Below, piece by piece: positions 18,291-27,574 of a stretch of 64,000 bases of DNA (its first letter is position 1; every line of letters begins with the position of its first letter). The stretch covers positions 620,001-684,000 of the forward strand of contig CAWAUB010000007.1 of the NCBI GenBank assembly GCA_963785155.1. Direction: 5' to 3'. This DNA comes from DASUSH01 sp963785155. Its GTDB lineage: Bacteria; Actinomycetota; Thermoleophilia; Solirubrobacterales; 70-9. The position numbers and the translations under genes were made by a program. The notes beneath the pieces were generated by a model, which was given only the letters and a program-made list of their open reading frames with translations, did not search any database and had not been told where the DNA came from.

Positions 18291-19664
18291 GTGAGTGGCG
18301 TTCCCCAAGATCTCCCCGCTCGGTACGGCGGTCGTTTCTTCACCGAGGGGATCCCTACCGATCGGTTCCCCGAGGGTGGGATGGGCGCGATCGACGCCTA
18401 CCAGCTGGTCGAGGAGGAGATGGCGCTCGACGGCGACCCGGCACGGAACCTCGCCACCTTCGTCACCACCTGGATGGAGCTGCCGGCGAAGAAGCTGATC
18501 ACGGAGAACCTCCACCGCAACTTCATCGACCACGCCGAGTACCCGCGGACCGCGGAGATCGAGCAGCGCTGCGTCCGGATGCTGGCCGACCTCTATCACG
18601 CGCCCGGTCCGACCACCGGGGCCCGCTGCCAGGGCTCCTCGGAGGCTGTCATGCTCGGCGCCCTGGCCGCGAAGTGGCGCTGGCGCGCAGAGCGCGAGAA
18701 GGCCGGCCTCTCGACCGACAAGCCGAACCTCGTCTTCGGCGGCGACGTCCACGTCGTCTGGAACAAGTTCTGCCGTTACTTCGACGTCGAGCCGCGCGAG
18801 GTGCCGCTGCAGCCCGACAAGTACGTGCTCGGCCCCGATGACTTCGCCGACCAGGTCGACGAGAACACGATCGCCGTTGTCGCCGTGCTCGGCACGACGT
18901 TCACCGGCCACGCCGGGGACATCGTCGGCATCGACGCGATGCTCTGCGAGATCAAGAAGGAGCGTGAGCTGGACATCCCGCTCCACATCGACGCCGCCTC
19001 GGGCGGCTTCGTCTGGCCGTTCCTACATCCCGACGAGAAGTGGGACTTCCGGCTCGACAGCGTGCGGTCGATCAACGTCTCCGGGCACAAGTTCGGGATG
19101 GTCTATCCGGGGATCGGCTGGCTGATCTTCCGCTCGAAGGACGACCTCCCCGAGGATCTCGTCTTCTATGAGAACTACCTCGGCCAGGAGGACGCGACGT
19201 TCACGCTCAACTTCTCGACCGGGGCCGCCGTGATGCTCGCCCAGTACTACATGTTCGTCCGGCTCGGGTTCGCCGGCTATCAGGCGGTCATGGAGGGGAT
19301 GCAGAAGAACGCTCGCTACCTCGCCGAGCAGCTGATGGCGACGAAGCGCTTCGAGCTGATCACGGCGAATTCAGCGCAGCTGCCGTTGGTCGCCTTCCAG
19401 TTGGCGGAGGAGCACCCATACGACGAGTTCGACGTCTCAGCGGCCCTCGCCGCCGAGCGCGGCTGGATGGTCCCCGCCTACACGATGCCTCCGAACGCCG
19501 AGGAGGTGACGATCATGCGCGCGCTCGTCAAGGAGAACGTCGGCCACGCCGGAGCGCGGACGCTCGTCGACGACATCGAGAAGGCGTGCGAGGGGCTCGA
19601 CCGACACGGCCAGAGCCTCTCCGAGAACGTGCGGAAGAGGGTTAAGCGGGGTTCCGGATACTGA
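18291..19664 (+). CDS. gadB: Glutamate decarboxylase (PLP-dependent)
   Basis: This 457-residue enzyme converts glutamate to GABA with consumption of a proton. The N-terminal segment PEGGMGAIDAYQLVEEEMAL, the substrate loop FVTTWMELPAKKLI, ARCQGSSEAVML, HIDAASGGFVWPF and the PLP lysine in NVSGHKFGMVYPG are all typical of bacterial GadB. Translation starts at GTG 18291. No GadC antiporter is in view. It follows the membrane transporter by 32 bases and may share its transcript. Its 3' end overlaps the opposing sigma factor gene by 23 bases. Confidence 0.94.
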   Translation: MSGVPQDLPARYGGRFFTEGIPTDRFPEGGMGAIDAYQLVEEEMALDGDPARNLATFVTTWMELPAKKLITENLHRNFIDHAEYPRTAEIEQRCVRMLADLYHAPGPTTGARCQGSSEAVMLGALAAKWRWRAEREKAGLSTDKPNLVFGGDVHVVWNKFCRYFDVEPREVPLQPDKYVLGPDDFADQVDENTIAVVAVLGTTFTGHAGDIVGIDAMLCEIKKERELDIPLHIDAASGGFVWPFLHPDEKWDFRLDSVRSINVSGHKFGMVYPGIGWLIFRSKDDLPEDLVFYENYLGQEDATFTLNFSTGAAVMLAQYYMFVRLGFAGYQAVMEGMQKNARYLAEQLMATKRFELITANSAQLPLVAFQLAEEHPYDEFDVSAALAAERGWMVPAYTMPPNAEEVTIMRALVKENVGHAGARTLVDDIEKACEGLDRHGQSLSENVRKRVKRGSGY

Positions 19665-20448
19665 GCTTCGCCCGGTCGGCGACGGTCTCGACGGGGACGC
19701 CCGCCTTGCCCGCCTGACGAAACTCGCGGCAGCCCTCGCAGGCCAGCAGGTGCTCGCGCAGGACACGGCGGCGCAGTGAGCCGCCGCTCAGTGTCTTCAG
19801 CTGTTCGCGGATGTCCGCGCAGCTGGTCTCTCGCGCCTCGCGGCCCTCACGAAGCGCGAGGCGGGCGCGGAAGACGAGCGCCTTGACCCGCTCCAGTTCG
19901 GTTCCAAGCGAGACCGCGACCTCTTCGCCGGGGATCTTTTCGAGACCCGAAAGGAGCAGGGCGTCACGCTGCTCCTCCGGAAGGCGCGCCATGTCGGAGA
20001 GGATCGAGCGCATCTCCTCGCGATCCGCAACCTGCTCCTCGACCGAGTCCGAGCCAGTCTCCGGTTCGGCCTCGGCGGCGTGCACCTGTCGCCGGCGCAC
20101 GAGCGACACGCACTCGTTGCGGGCGATCGCATAGAGCCAGGGCCGGAGCGAGATCGACTCCTGCTCCGGGCCCTCGCGAAGGGCCCGGTAGGCCTTCATG
20201 AAGGTCTGCTGGAGAGCGTCGTCGGCCTCGTCGGCTGAATCGAGCCGTCCGCGGCAGAAGTGGAGCAGCTCACGGGCGTGGCGGTCGTAGATCCGCGCGA
20301 ACGCGGCGCCGTTGCCCTCACGTACGGAGGCGACCAGACGCTGATCCCTCAACCAGCTTTCAGACGGCGATAGTGCGTCGATGGTGGCTCCCGTTTCTCC
20401 CGTGTACCCCTGCAACCAGATATTGGCGGTGAGGGACCCCGGGAACAA
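19642..20448 (-). CDS. ECF-type sigma factor with C-terminal zinc-finger-like tail
   Basis: This protein of up to 268 residues has sigma region 2 (AFARIYDRHARELLHFCRGR, then DDALQQTFMKAYRALREG, RPWLYAIARNECVSLVRRR) and region 4 (LPEEQRDALLLSGLEKIPGEEVA). A C-terminal extension of about 80 residues includes CADIREQL and the HLLACEGC (HxxxCxxC) signature of zf-HC2 anti-sigma zinc fingers. The sigma factor therefore appears to carry its own anti-sigma-like zinc finger. The TTG at 20448 gives the longest frame; no strong ribosome site fixes the start, and homology begins near ESWLRDQRLV. It stands alone, convergent with gadB. Confidence 0.85.
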   Translation of the reverse strand: MFPGSLTANIWLQGYTGETGATIDALSPSESWLRDQRLVASVREGNGAAFARIYDRHARELLHFCRGRLDSADEADDALQQTFMKAYRALREGPEQESISLRPWLYAIARNECVSLVRRRQVHAAEAEPETGSDSVEEQVADREEMRSILSDMARLPEEQRDALLLSGLEKIPGEEVAVSLGTELERVKALVFRARLALREGREARETSCADIREQLKTLSGGSLRRRVLREHLLACEGCREFRQAGKAGVPVETVADRAKLSIRNPA

Positions 20449-20567
20449 CCGGAGTTACCCGCACTCGTGCCTGCGGATAACTACTTAGAGGTAAGAAGAG
20501 TGGAGCTTCGTGCGCACGCCTGCGCAGCTTTGCTGCAAGTTGCGAGCGTGGGCGGGCGGGTCGCTCG

Positions 20568-21548
20568 CTAGAGCTTGCCCTCGGCCTGGAAGGTCTCGCG
20601 CAGGCCCTCGTCGAGCGGACGCGGTGAGTAGCCGAGCTCCTTCATCGCCTTGTCGTGCTTGGCCCAGAAGGTGACGCCGTCCGCCGAGCTGATCAACTCG
20701 CGCAGGTTCGGTGGCTGGCCCATCAGCTTGCCGACGACCGGGCCGAAGGGGGTCATCACCTTGAGCAGGCCGGTGGGGACGTCACGCTTCGGCGCCTTCT
20801 TGCCGCTCACGTCGGCGAGCGTCTCGATCAGTCCCCGCATCGTCGTGATCTCGCCGCCGAGGTTGTATGACTCGCCGGCCTCGCCCTTGTCGAGCGCCAG
20901 CAGCACCCCTGCGGCGACGTCGTCGACGTGGACCATGTTCATGCCCAGGTCCGCGAAGGCGATCGCCGGCATCTTGCCGTCGAGGAAGTCGTTCATCTGC
21001 TTGCCCAGCGCCGAGTGGTCGGCGGGGCCGTAGACCCCGCCGGGCTGGACGATCACGCACGGCAGGCCTTCGCCGATCAGCCGCATCGCGACGTCGTGGG
21101 CCTCGGTCTTCGTCTGCTCGTAGTAGGAGGTGTAGCTGTCGCGCGGGTGCTCGTAGGTCTCGTCGACGACCTTGCCGTGAGTGTTCCCGTACGCGCCGAT
21201 CGTCGATATGTAGACGACCTTGGGGACCTTCGCGTCGAGCGCCGCGCCCAGCGCGTTCTCGGTGCCGACGACGTTCGCCTGGCGCATCGCCTCGTGCTCG
21301 GATTTCGGGATCCCGACCTCGTAGACGGCGGCGCCGTGGATGACGGCGTCGCAGCCCTCCATCGCGGCGGCGATCGCGGCGCGATCGGAGAGGTCGCCGG
21401 CGACGAGCGTGGCGCCCTCGGCCTCGAGATCCGCGCCCTTGGCGGGGTCGCGGACGAGGGCGACCACGTCGTCGCCCCGCTCGCGCAGGGCCTTGACGAC
21501 GCGGCCGCCGATGAAGCCCGTTCCGCCGGTGACGAAGACCTTGGACAT
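20568..21548 (-). CDS. NAD(P)-dependent epimerase/dehydratase family protein (extended SDR)
   Basis: This 326-residue protein has the Rossmann dinucleotide motif VTGGTGFIGGRVVKAL (GxxGxxG) at its N-terminus. It also has the DAVIHGAAVYEVG substrate-side strand, the STIGAYG Ser/Thr segment and the YYEQTK (YxxxK) catalytic pair. It belongs to the dihydroflavonol-reductase-like / NAD-dependent epimerase group; the substrate is unknown. It is transcribed divergently from hflX with only 28 bases between the starts, so the two share a promoter region. Confidence 0.88.
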   Translation of the reverse strand: MSKVFVTGGTGFIGGRVVKALRERGDDVVALVRDPAKGADLEAEGATLVAGDLSDRAAIAAAMEGCDAVIHGAAVYEVGIPKSEHEAMRQANVVGTENALGAALDAKVPKVVYISTIGAYGNTHGKVVDETYEHPRDSYTSYYEQTKTEAHDVAMRLIGEGLPCVIVQPGGVYGPADHSALGKQMNDFLDGKMPAIAFADLGMNMVHVDDVAAGVLLALDKGEAGESYNLGGEITTMRGLIETLADVSGKKAPKRDVPTGLLKVMTPFGPVVGKLMGQPPNLRELISSADGVTFWAKHDKAMKELGYSPRPLDEGLRETFQAEGKL

Positions 21549-21576
21549 CGCGCTCCAACCCTACACTTGGCCACCA

Positions 21577-22869
21577 GTGATCGAGACTCAGGCCGGCGTC
21601 GAGAACCCCCGCGCGAAGCAGCGCGCTCTCGCGATCGGCGTCTCGGACCACCCGGGCGACGGCATCCTCGACGAGCTCAAGGAGCTCCTGCGCACCGCGG
21701 GTGTGGCAACGGCCGGCGAGATGGTTCAGCGCCGCGACGATCCCGATCCGGATCGCTACCTCGGCCGGGGCAAGCTCGACGAGGCGAAGGCGGAGATCGG
21801 CCGCTCAGGGGCCAACCTGGTGGCGACCGACGACGAGCTCGCCCCCCGCCAGGAGCGGAACCTCGAGAAGGCGCTGGGTGTGCCGGTGATCGACCGCACC
21901 GCGGTGATCCTCGACATCTTCGCCGACCACGCCCACAGCGCCGAGGGCAAGCTGCAGGTCGAGCTCGCGCAGCTTGAATACGACGTCGCCCGCCTGCGTG
22001 GCCTCTGGACCCACCTCGACTCGCTGGCGGGAGGCATCGGGACCCGCGGCGGCAGCCCGACACGAGGGCCGGGCGAGCGCCAGATCGAGATCGACCGCCG
22101 TCTCGCTCGCGATCGGATCGCCTCGCTGCGGCGTGAGCTCGAGAAGGTCGAGCGAAGCCGCGAGATCATGCGGGCCCAGCGGACCCGCAGCGCTCTGCCC
22201 ACGGTGGCGCTGGCCGGCTACACGAACGCGGGCAAGTCGACGTTGCTGAACGCGCTGACCGGAGCGTCGGTCGGGGTGGGGGAGAGGCTCTTCCACACGC
22301 TCGACCCGACCACGAGCGCCTACGAGCACGACGGGCGGCGCTACCTCGTCACCGACACGGTCGGCTTCATCCGCAAGCTTCCCCACCAGCTGGTCGAGGC
22401 GTTCAAGGCGACGCTCGAGGAGACGATCCTGGCCGACCTGATCGTTCACGTCGTCGATGCCTCCGAGCCCGAGGAGCAGCGCGAGCAGGCGATCGCGGCG
22501 GTGAACTCCGTCCTCGAGGAGATCGGCGCCGACGACGCTCCGCGCCTGCTGGTTCTCAACAAGGTCGACCTGCTCGGCGAGGAGGACCGCAGCCACCTGG
22601 CGATCTCCAACCCCGGCGCGATCCCGATCTCCGCCGTCGAGGACATTGGCCTCGACGAGCTCCGCGACGCGATCGCCGAGGCGTTCGAGGAGACCCTCCG
22701 CCCGCTCGAGGTCCTCGTCCCGTACGACGCCGGCGACCGCCTCTCCGAGCTGCACGAGCTGGCGGGCAAGGTCGAGCGCGAGGATCGGCCGGAGGGGGTC
22801 CTGGTTCGCGCGAAGGTGCCGGCGGCCCTGGTCCATCGGTTCGAGGACCTGGACGTAAACGGCCGCTGA
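21577..22869 (+). CDS. hflX: GTPase HflX
   Basis: This 430-residue ribosome-associated GTPase splits or rescues stalled ribosomes. The N-terminal HflX domain (DRYLGRGKLDEAK, LVATDDELAPRQERNLEKAL, VIDRTAVILDIFADHAHS) is followed by a coiled-coil linker (about 160-205, with the glycine-rich GIGTRGGSPTRGPGERQIEI) and a G domain with G1 GYTNAGKST, switch II DTVGFI and G4 NKVD. The GTG at 21577 is the first start consistent with the family N-terminus. dut follows after 14 bases. Confidence 0.95.
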   Translation: MIETQAGVENPRAKQRALAIGVSDHPGDGILDELKELLRTAGVATAGEMVQRRDDPDPDRYLGRGKLDEAKAEIGRSGANLVATDDELAPRQERNLEKALGVPVIDRTAVILDIFADHAHSAEGKLQVELAQLEYDVARLRGLWTHLDSLAGGIGTRGGSPTRGPGERQIEIDRRLARDRIASLRRELEKVERSREIMRAQRTRSALPTVALAGYTNAGKSTLLNALTGASVGVGERLFHTLDPTTSAYEHDGRRYLVTDTVGFIRKLPHQLVEAFKATLEETILADLIVHVVDASEPEEQREQAIAAVNSVLEEIGADDAPRLLVLNKVDLLGEEDRSHLAISNPGAIPISAVEDIGLDELRDAIAEAFEETLRPLEVLVPYDAGDRLSELHELAGKVEREDRPEGVLVRAKVPAALVHRFEDLDVNGR

Positions 22870-22883
22870 TAGCGTCGCCAGCC

Positions 22884-23319
22884 ATGGAGCTGAAGCTCAC
22901 TCGGCTCGCCCCACATGCGGTCGTACCGTCGCGAGCCCACTCAGACGACGCGGGGCTCGACCTGTGCGCTGCCGAGTCGAAGTCGCTTGAACCCGGCGCC
23001 CGAGCCAGCGTCGGCACCGGCCTCGCCGTCGCCATCCCCTCTGGCCACGCCGGCCTCGTCCTGCCGCGCTCCGGACTCGCGGCGAAGCACGGGATCTCCC
23101 TCGTCAACGCACCCGGCCTGATCGACCCTGGCTACCGCGGCGAGCTACGCGTGCTGCTGCTCAACACCGATCGCGAGGAGACCTTCGAGATCGAGCCGGG
23201 CGACCGCATCGCCCAGCTCCTGCTCGTCCCCTTCGTCGCCGCGACCCCGATCGAGGTCGATTCGCTCGACGAGACCGAGCGCGGCCTCGCCGGCTTCGGC
23301 TCCTCAGGCGCGCCGCTAG
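22884..23319 (+). CDS. dut: dUTP diphosphatase, frame break just before the stop
   Basis: This trimeric dUTPase is about 145 residues long and hydrolyses dUTP to dUMP, keeping uracil out of DNA. The five family motifs are present: HSDDAGLDL (1), PRSGLAAKHGI (2), GLIDPGYRGEL (3), GDRIAQLLLVP (4) and the C-terminal P-loop-like GLAGFGSSG (5). As written the frame has no stop after motif 5 and runs on to 23924 through the antisense of the next gene. A TAG at 23317-23319 would close the protein right after FGSSG if one extra base lies at about 23300-23316. I end the gene there; it is convergent with the ThuA gene. Confidence 0.9.
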
Positions 23320-24141
23320 CCCGCCGGCGAGCAGTTCGCGTCGATCTGGCGCGCGGCGGTGAGGATCCCGCCGAGCAGGTGGTCGCGGTACCAGTCGAGC
23401 GCGTAGAGGTAGTTCTCGTGGCCCAGGGCCGTGTAGAAGGAGCGGCCGCCCGGCTTGCCCTTTCGCCCGGGGTTGTTGTCGTGGCACCAGCTCATCGGGT
23501 GATCGCCCATGACCCCGCTCGCCGGTGTGCCGCCCGGCAGGTTCGTCGTGTTCGGGTCCGGCGCATAGGTGGACTCGTCGATCGACAGCAGCACGTGGAC
23601 ATCCGGCCTGGGATTCGTCCGGAAGGAATAGAACTCGTCGAAGATCGTGAGCCGCTCGTCGATGTGCGCCGTGGCCGGGTGATCGGGCGCCTCGTTCACG
23701 ATCGTCGCCGTCTGCTCGAGCGGGTGGCTGAGGAAGTAGGCGCCGACGAGCCGCTCGTAGAACGGCCAGTCGTACTCGGTGTCGGCGGCCGAGTGGATGC
23801 CCATGTAGCCGCCACCGCGGCGCACGTACTTCATGAACGCGCGCTTCTGCGGCGCGTCGAGCACCGTCCCGGTCGTGCTGAGGAAGACGACGGCCTCGAA
23901 TCGCTTCAGGTTCGGGAAGCGTGAACTGCGCCGGGTCCTCGGTCGCCTCGACGCGGAAGCCGTTCTCGGCGCCGATCTCCTTGATCGCCTGGATCCCGGT
24001 CTCGATCGAGAGGTGGCGGAAGCCCGTCGTGCGAGAGAAGACGAGGACGTCGAAGCCCTCATCCTCCGCCGTGGCCGCCACCGCGGAGGGAAGTGCGAGG
24101 GCCATGAGCAGCACCGCGACGATCGACATCCTCAGTCTCAT
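23316..24141 (-). CDS. Secreted ThuA-domain protein, frame break near 23920
   Basis: Read across one extra base near 23920, this is a 275-residue exported protein. The signal peptide (MRLRMSIVAVLLMALALPSA) is followed by a ThuA-like glutamine-amidotransferase fold: DVLVFSRTTGFRHLSIETG, then FEAVVFLSTTGT, KYVRRGGGYMGIHSAADTEY, and WCHDNNPGRKGKPGGRSFY with ALGHENYLYA. ThuA proteins act on 3-keto sugars in trehalose/sucrose-type catabolism. Its start overlaps the GMC dehydrogenase stop, and a Tat-exported subunit follows upstream, so the trio looks like a periplasmic sugar-oxidation unit. The substrate is unknown. Confidence 0.85.
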
Positions 24142-25868
24142 CAGGCCTCCTTGGCGATTCCGCCCGCGATCCGCAGGGCGTTCGCCATGATCGTGTTCGT
24201 CGGGTTGTGGCCGGGGAAGGTCGGGAAGGTCGAGGCGTCGGCAACGTAGACGTTTTCCACCTCGTGAAGCCGGCCGCTCGGCTCGCAGACGGTCGTGGAG
24301 GGGTCGGTTCCCATTCGTGCGGTGCCGGCGAGGTGCGCCGTGGACTGCGCGCCCGGATTGATCAGCGGGTAGGGGATGATCGCCGCGCCGGTTGCGCCCG
24401 GGGCAGCGGCGTGGAATGCCTCCAGCCGCGCGCCCAGGAGCTGCGCGGCAGCCTTCTCGTGGGCGTGCGGGCTGTAGGTGATCCGGGCCGCGGGAAAGCC
24501 GTTGTGGTCGCGGACGTCGGGGTCGAGGTCGACCCGGTTCTCGGCCTGCGGCAGGTCCTCGTGGACGAGCTGGGATCCGGCGATCCCCTGGTGCAGGAGG
24601 CCGACCCGCATGAGCTCCTTGTGGTCGAGGCCCGAGGCGCCGAAGCCGGCGTACGTGAACGCCTCGGTCATGAGCGGGACCGCGCCGCCCACCTGGACGA
24701 GGCCGCCCTTGACGTAGGGCACACCGAGGGCCTGCACCTCGGAGCCGGTGAACGGGCCGATCAGGTCGTCCAGCTGGAGCGAGTTGGACTGGGCGCGGTT
24801 CGGGTGGATGTCGTAGCCGTAGACCGCGGTGGCCAGGGTGAAGTTGTGGAACATCATGTTGCGCCCGACCTGGTCCGAGCCGTTGCCGAGGCCGCCCGGA
24901 TGCGCTTGGTTTGCCGACATCAGGAGCAGGCGGGCGGTGTTGATCGGGCTGCCGGCGAGCACCACCACGTCGGCCGAGACCCGGCGCTTGCGGCCGCGCC
25001 CGTCCACGAAGCGAACCTCGGTCGCCCGGTTGCCCCTCCGGTTCGTGCGCACCTCATGCACAAACGCGCGGGGGATCAGGCGAACTCTGCCGGATCGGAT
25101 CGCAGGGTTCAGCCAGGAGACGAGAGCGTCGCCGCGGGCGTTGATCGGGCAGCCGAAGCCGGAGCAGAGACCGCACGAGACGCAGGCGGGGCGGCCGTCG
25201 TAGGTGCGCGAGTTGACCGCGGCCGGCTGGGGGTACGCGGTGTACCCGGAACGCCGCGCGCCCTCCATCAGGAGCTGCGACGCATACGTGATCGGATTGG
25301 GACCCATCAGGAAGTCGCGCTTGCGCGGCGCCTGCTCCTTGGTCCGAGCCGGCATCGCCTCGCGATCGCCCTGGACGCCGACGCGGCGCTCGACGCGGTC
25401 GTAGTAGGGCGCGAGATCGTCGTAGGCGATCGGCCAGTCGGCCACCTGCGCGCCGTCGACAGGGCCCAGGTCGGCGAGCTGCGAGAAGTCGTGGCTCCAG
25501 AAGCGAGGGAACTTGGCGTTGTAGTGGAGCGTGGTTCCGCCGACGGCGGCCCCAAGCTGGCCGAGCGCACCGGTCGCCGAGCGAGCCACGCCCGAGGCGG
25601 CCTCCTCCTGGGTACGTCCGGTGTATGGCTCGAGCAGGGGGTCGGGGAAGCCGAAGTTGCGCCCGGCCTTGACCTCGTCCGATCCGTACCGGGTGCCGAG
25701 CTCGCCGCTCGGGCGCTTGCCGATCCCCTTGCGCATCTTCCGTCCGCGTTCGAGCACGGTCACCGACCAGCCCTTGCGGGCGAGCTCCCATGTCGTGACG
25801 CTCCCGGCGGCGCCGGAGCCGATCACGATCGCCTCACCTGGCATCGAGATCACCGTCCTCGATCGCAT
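24141..25868 (-). CDS. GMC family oxidoreductase (gluconate dehydrogenase-like flavoprotein)
   Basis: This 575-residue FAD enzyme has the dinucleotide motif VIGSGAAGSVTTWELARKG near the N-terminus, the GMC signature LGAAVGGTTLHYNAKFPRFW, and a C-terminal active-site region with HLAGTARMG and FPTFPGHNPTNTIMANA. A cysteine cluster CVSCGLCSGFGC (about residues 228-239) is the type found in membrane-bound gluconate/sorbitol-type dehydrogenases. The start may be at 25868 or at the internal ATG at 25844 (MPGEAIVIG), which fits the usual N-terminus better. No signal peptide is visible, so export probably depends on the Tat-signal partner encoded just upstream. It overlaps both neighbours, indicating an operon. 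Confidence 0.88.
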   Translation of the reverse strand: MRSRTVISMPGEAIVIGSGAAGSVTTWELARKGWSVTVLERGRKMRKGIGKRPSGELGTRYGSDEVKAGRNFGFPDPLLEPYTGRTQEEAASGVARSATGALGQLGAAVGGTTLHYNAKFPRFWSHDFSQLADLGPVDGAQVADWPIAYDDLAPYYDRVERRVGVQGDREAMPARTKEQAPRKRDFLMGPNPITYASQLLMEGARRSGYTAYPQPAAVNSRTYDGRPACVSCGLCSGFGCPINARGDALVSWLNPAIRSGRVRLIPRAFVHEVRTNRRGNRATEVRFVDGRGRKRRVSADVVVLAGSPINTARLLLMSANQAHPGGLGNGSDQVGRNMMFHNFTLATAVYGYDIHPNRAQSNSLQLDDLIGPFTGSEVQALGVPYVKGGLVQVGGAVPLMTEAFTYAGFGASGLDHKELMRVGLLHQGIAGSQLVHEDLPQAENRVDLDPDVRDHNGFPAARITYSPHAHEKAAAQLLGARLEAFHAAAPGATGAAIIPYPLINPGAQSTAHLAGTARMGTDPSTTVCEPSGRLHEVENVYVADASTFPTFPGHNPTNTIMANALRIAGGIAKEA

Positions 25869-26775
25869 CGACGACGGAGCCCAGCTCGCGCCTCAGGCCG
25901 CTCAGGGTTCCCTCGCTGCGCGTGATCGCGCCGTTGGCAGCCTCGGCAGAGGCCCCGAGCGCTGACAGCGCGATCATCTTCTCGACCGGTAGCGGAGCGT
26001 CCTCGAGCGAGCGCGAGCCGCCGCCGCTTCCCGGAGCTCCCTCAATCTCCTGGCGGGTGTAACCCCGCGGCTGCACGTCGCCGTCGTAGTTCGTGTACCT
26101 CCAGCCGGCGAGGTTCTTGTTGCCGCCGTACTCGGGCGCCCCGTACATGAACTGCAGGGTGTGGGGGAACGCGACGTCGATCATCGCCGCGACGGCGGGG
26201 TTGTCCTCGGCACCGCGGAGGATCGTCTCCGCGACCGGGCCGGGCAGGTCGCCGAACGAGCCTCCCGCGGCCGCGTCGAGCGCGGCCAGGCCTTCCCGGT
26301 AAATCGCCTGCCAGCCTTTGACGGGGCCGTTGAATTCGAGCTCCCGTCGCCCTCCGGAGCCCTCGATCCGCAGGCGCCACGCCTTTTCCTCATATGGGTC
26401 GAGGGAGAGGAACCGGGCGAAGTGGTTGACGTCCGAGCCGCCGCGGTCGGAGAACGGCGCGCCCGCGTAGATCCGCGGCGGGTCGGAGAGGAAGGAGGCG
26501 AGGAGCGCGTCGATCGCCTCCGCGCAACCCGCGGCCAGGGCGCCGTCGTCGAGGTCCTCCGGCGGACCGGGGACGAACCGGTCGACGAGGCCGCGCAGTG
26601 CTTTCAGCTCGGCAGCCGAGAGGAAGGTGGTGCCGCCCTGACGGATGGGAACGGCGACGTCACCGAGGGCGGACGCAGGCCCGGCCGCAAGCACGGCGAC
26701 CGCGAGCAGCGAACCATCGCGGACCACGTCCCGCCGGGTCAGCCCCCGTTCCCTCTGCGGCCCCTCCTCACCCAT
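25834..26775 (-). CDS. Gluconate 2-dehydrogenase subunit 3-like protein with Tat signal
   Basis: This 313-residue protein starts MGEEGPQRERGLTRRDVVRD, with a twin-arginine motif (LTRRDVV) and a hydrophobic stretch (SLLAVAVLAAGPASA). The body resembles the small subunit of membrane-bound gluconate dehydrogenases (LSAAELKALRGLVDRFVPG, PHTLQFMYGAPEYGGNKNLA, GWRYTNYDGDVQPRGYTRQE). The family partners a GMC flavoprotein and carries it through Tat. The start at 26775 is chosen because the Tat motif follows directly; upstream codons are noise. The 3' end overlaps the GMC gene by 11 to 35 bases depending on that start. Confidence 0.85.
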   Translation of the reverse strand: MGEEGPQRERGLTRRDVVRDGSLLAVAVLAAGPASALGDVAVPIRQGGTTFLSAAELKALRGLVDRFVPGPPEDLDDGALAAGCAEAIDALLASFLSDPPRIYAGAPFSDRGGSDVNHFARFLSLDPYEEKAWRLRIEGSGGRRELEFNGPVKGWQAIYREGLAALDAAAGGSFGDLPGPVAETILRGAEDNPAVAAMIDVAFPHTLQFMYGAPEYGGNKNLAGWRYTNYDGDVQPRGYTRQEIEGAPGSGGGSRSLEDAPLPVEKMIALSALGASAEAANGAITRSEGTLSGLRRELGSVVDAIEDGDLDAR

Positions 26776-26815
26776 CCCGGCGAAGGTAACGGAAGGGGAC
26801 CGGCGGTGAGCCGCT

Positions 26816-27574
26816 TCAGCCGCGCATCGCGGCAGCGCGCGCCGACTCGTGGGCCGCGGTTTCCAGCGTGTCGTCGAGCGGCTCCAGGGCCGGCAGAGCA
26901 TGGCTGGAGCGGGCAAGGGCGAGAGCGATCAGGTGGTCGGCCAGCCAGGCGTTCTTGGGCAGGAGCGGGCCGTGCAGATACGTGCCGAACATGTTCAGTC
27001 GCCGTACCCCCTCGTGGCCATCCTTGCCGTTGTTGCCGTGGCCCCGGACGACGCGGCCGAGCGGCTCCGCACCGTGCAGGTAGGTGCGCCCCCCGTGGTT
27101 CTCGAAGCCCGCGATCGTGTGTGGGGAACCGTCCAGCTCCACCTCGATCATCACGTTTCCGATCAGCCGCGGGCCGGGCTCGCGCACCGTCTCCAGGTCG
27201 GCCAGGCCGAGGCCAGGAAGCTTCTCGTCGCCCATCTCGTAGCTGTGGCCGAGCAGCTGATAGCCGCCGCAGACCGCGAGGAGGACGGCCCCGTCCTCGA
27301 CCGCTGACGAGAGCGCCGCGCGCTTGCTGTCGACCATGTCGCGCGCGACCATCGCCTGGTCGCGGTCCTGGCCACCGCCGATGTAGATCAGGTCGTGCGC
27401 ACCGGGGTCGAACGCTTCGCCGGGCCCGGCCGCGGCCTGTTCGAAGCCGATCCCGCGCCACTCACAGCGGCGGCGCAGGAAGATCATGTTGCCGCGGTCG
27501 GCGTAGATGTTCATCTGCTCCGGGTAGAGGGCGAGCAGGCGCAGGGTGGGTCGCGTGTCAGCTGGGCCGCTCAT
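26816..27574 (-). CDS. gatD: Lipid II isoglutaminyl synthase, glutaminase subunit GatD
   Basis: This 252-residue class I glutamine amidotransferase of the CobB/CobQ-like type supplies ammonia to MurT for amidation of D-Glu in lipid II. The signatures are LYPEQMNIYADRGNMIFL at the N-terminus, the nucleophile elbow AVCGGYQLLGHSYE (catalytic Cys) and the catalytic His region NMFGTYLHGPLLPKN. Its ATG overlaps the stop of the upstream methyltransferase (ATGA). murT lies one gene further upstream in the same operon. In most genomes murT and gatD are directly adjacent. Confidence 0.93.
   Translation of the reverse strand: MSGPADTRPTLRLLALYPEQMNIYADRGNMIFLRRRCEWRGIGFEQAAAGPGEAFDPGAHDLIYIGGGQDRDQAMVARDMVDSKRAALSSAVEDGAVLLAVCGGYQLLGHSYEMGDEKLPGLGLADLETVREPGPRLIGNVMIEVELDGSPHTIAGFENHGGRTYLHGAEPLGRVVRGHGNNGKDGHEGVRRLNMFGTYLHGPLLPKNAWLADHLIALALARSSHALPALEPLDDTLETAAHESARAAAMRG

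Noticed and set aside
24207..25925. A 572-codon open frame on the + strand
   Set aside because: It is antisense to the GMC dehydrogenase, whose motifs are unmistakable.
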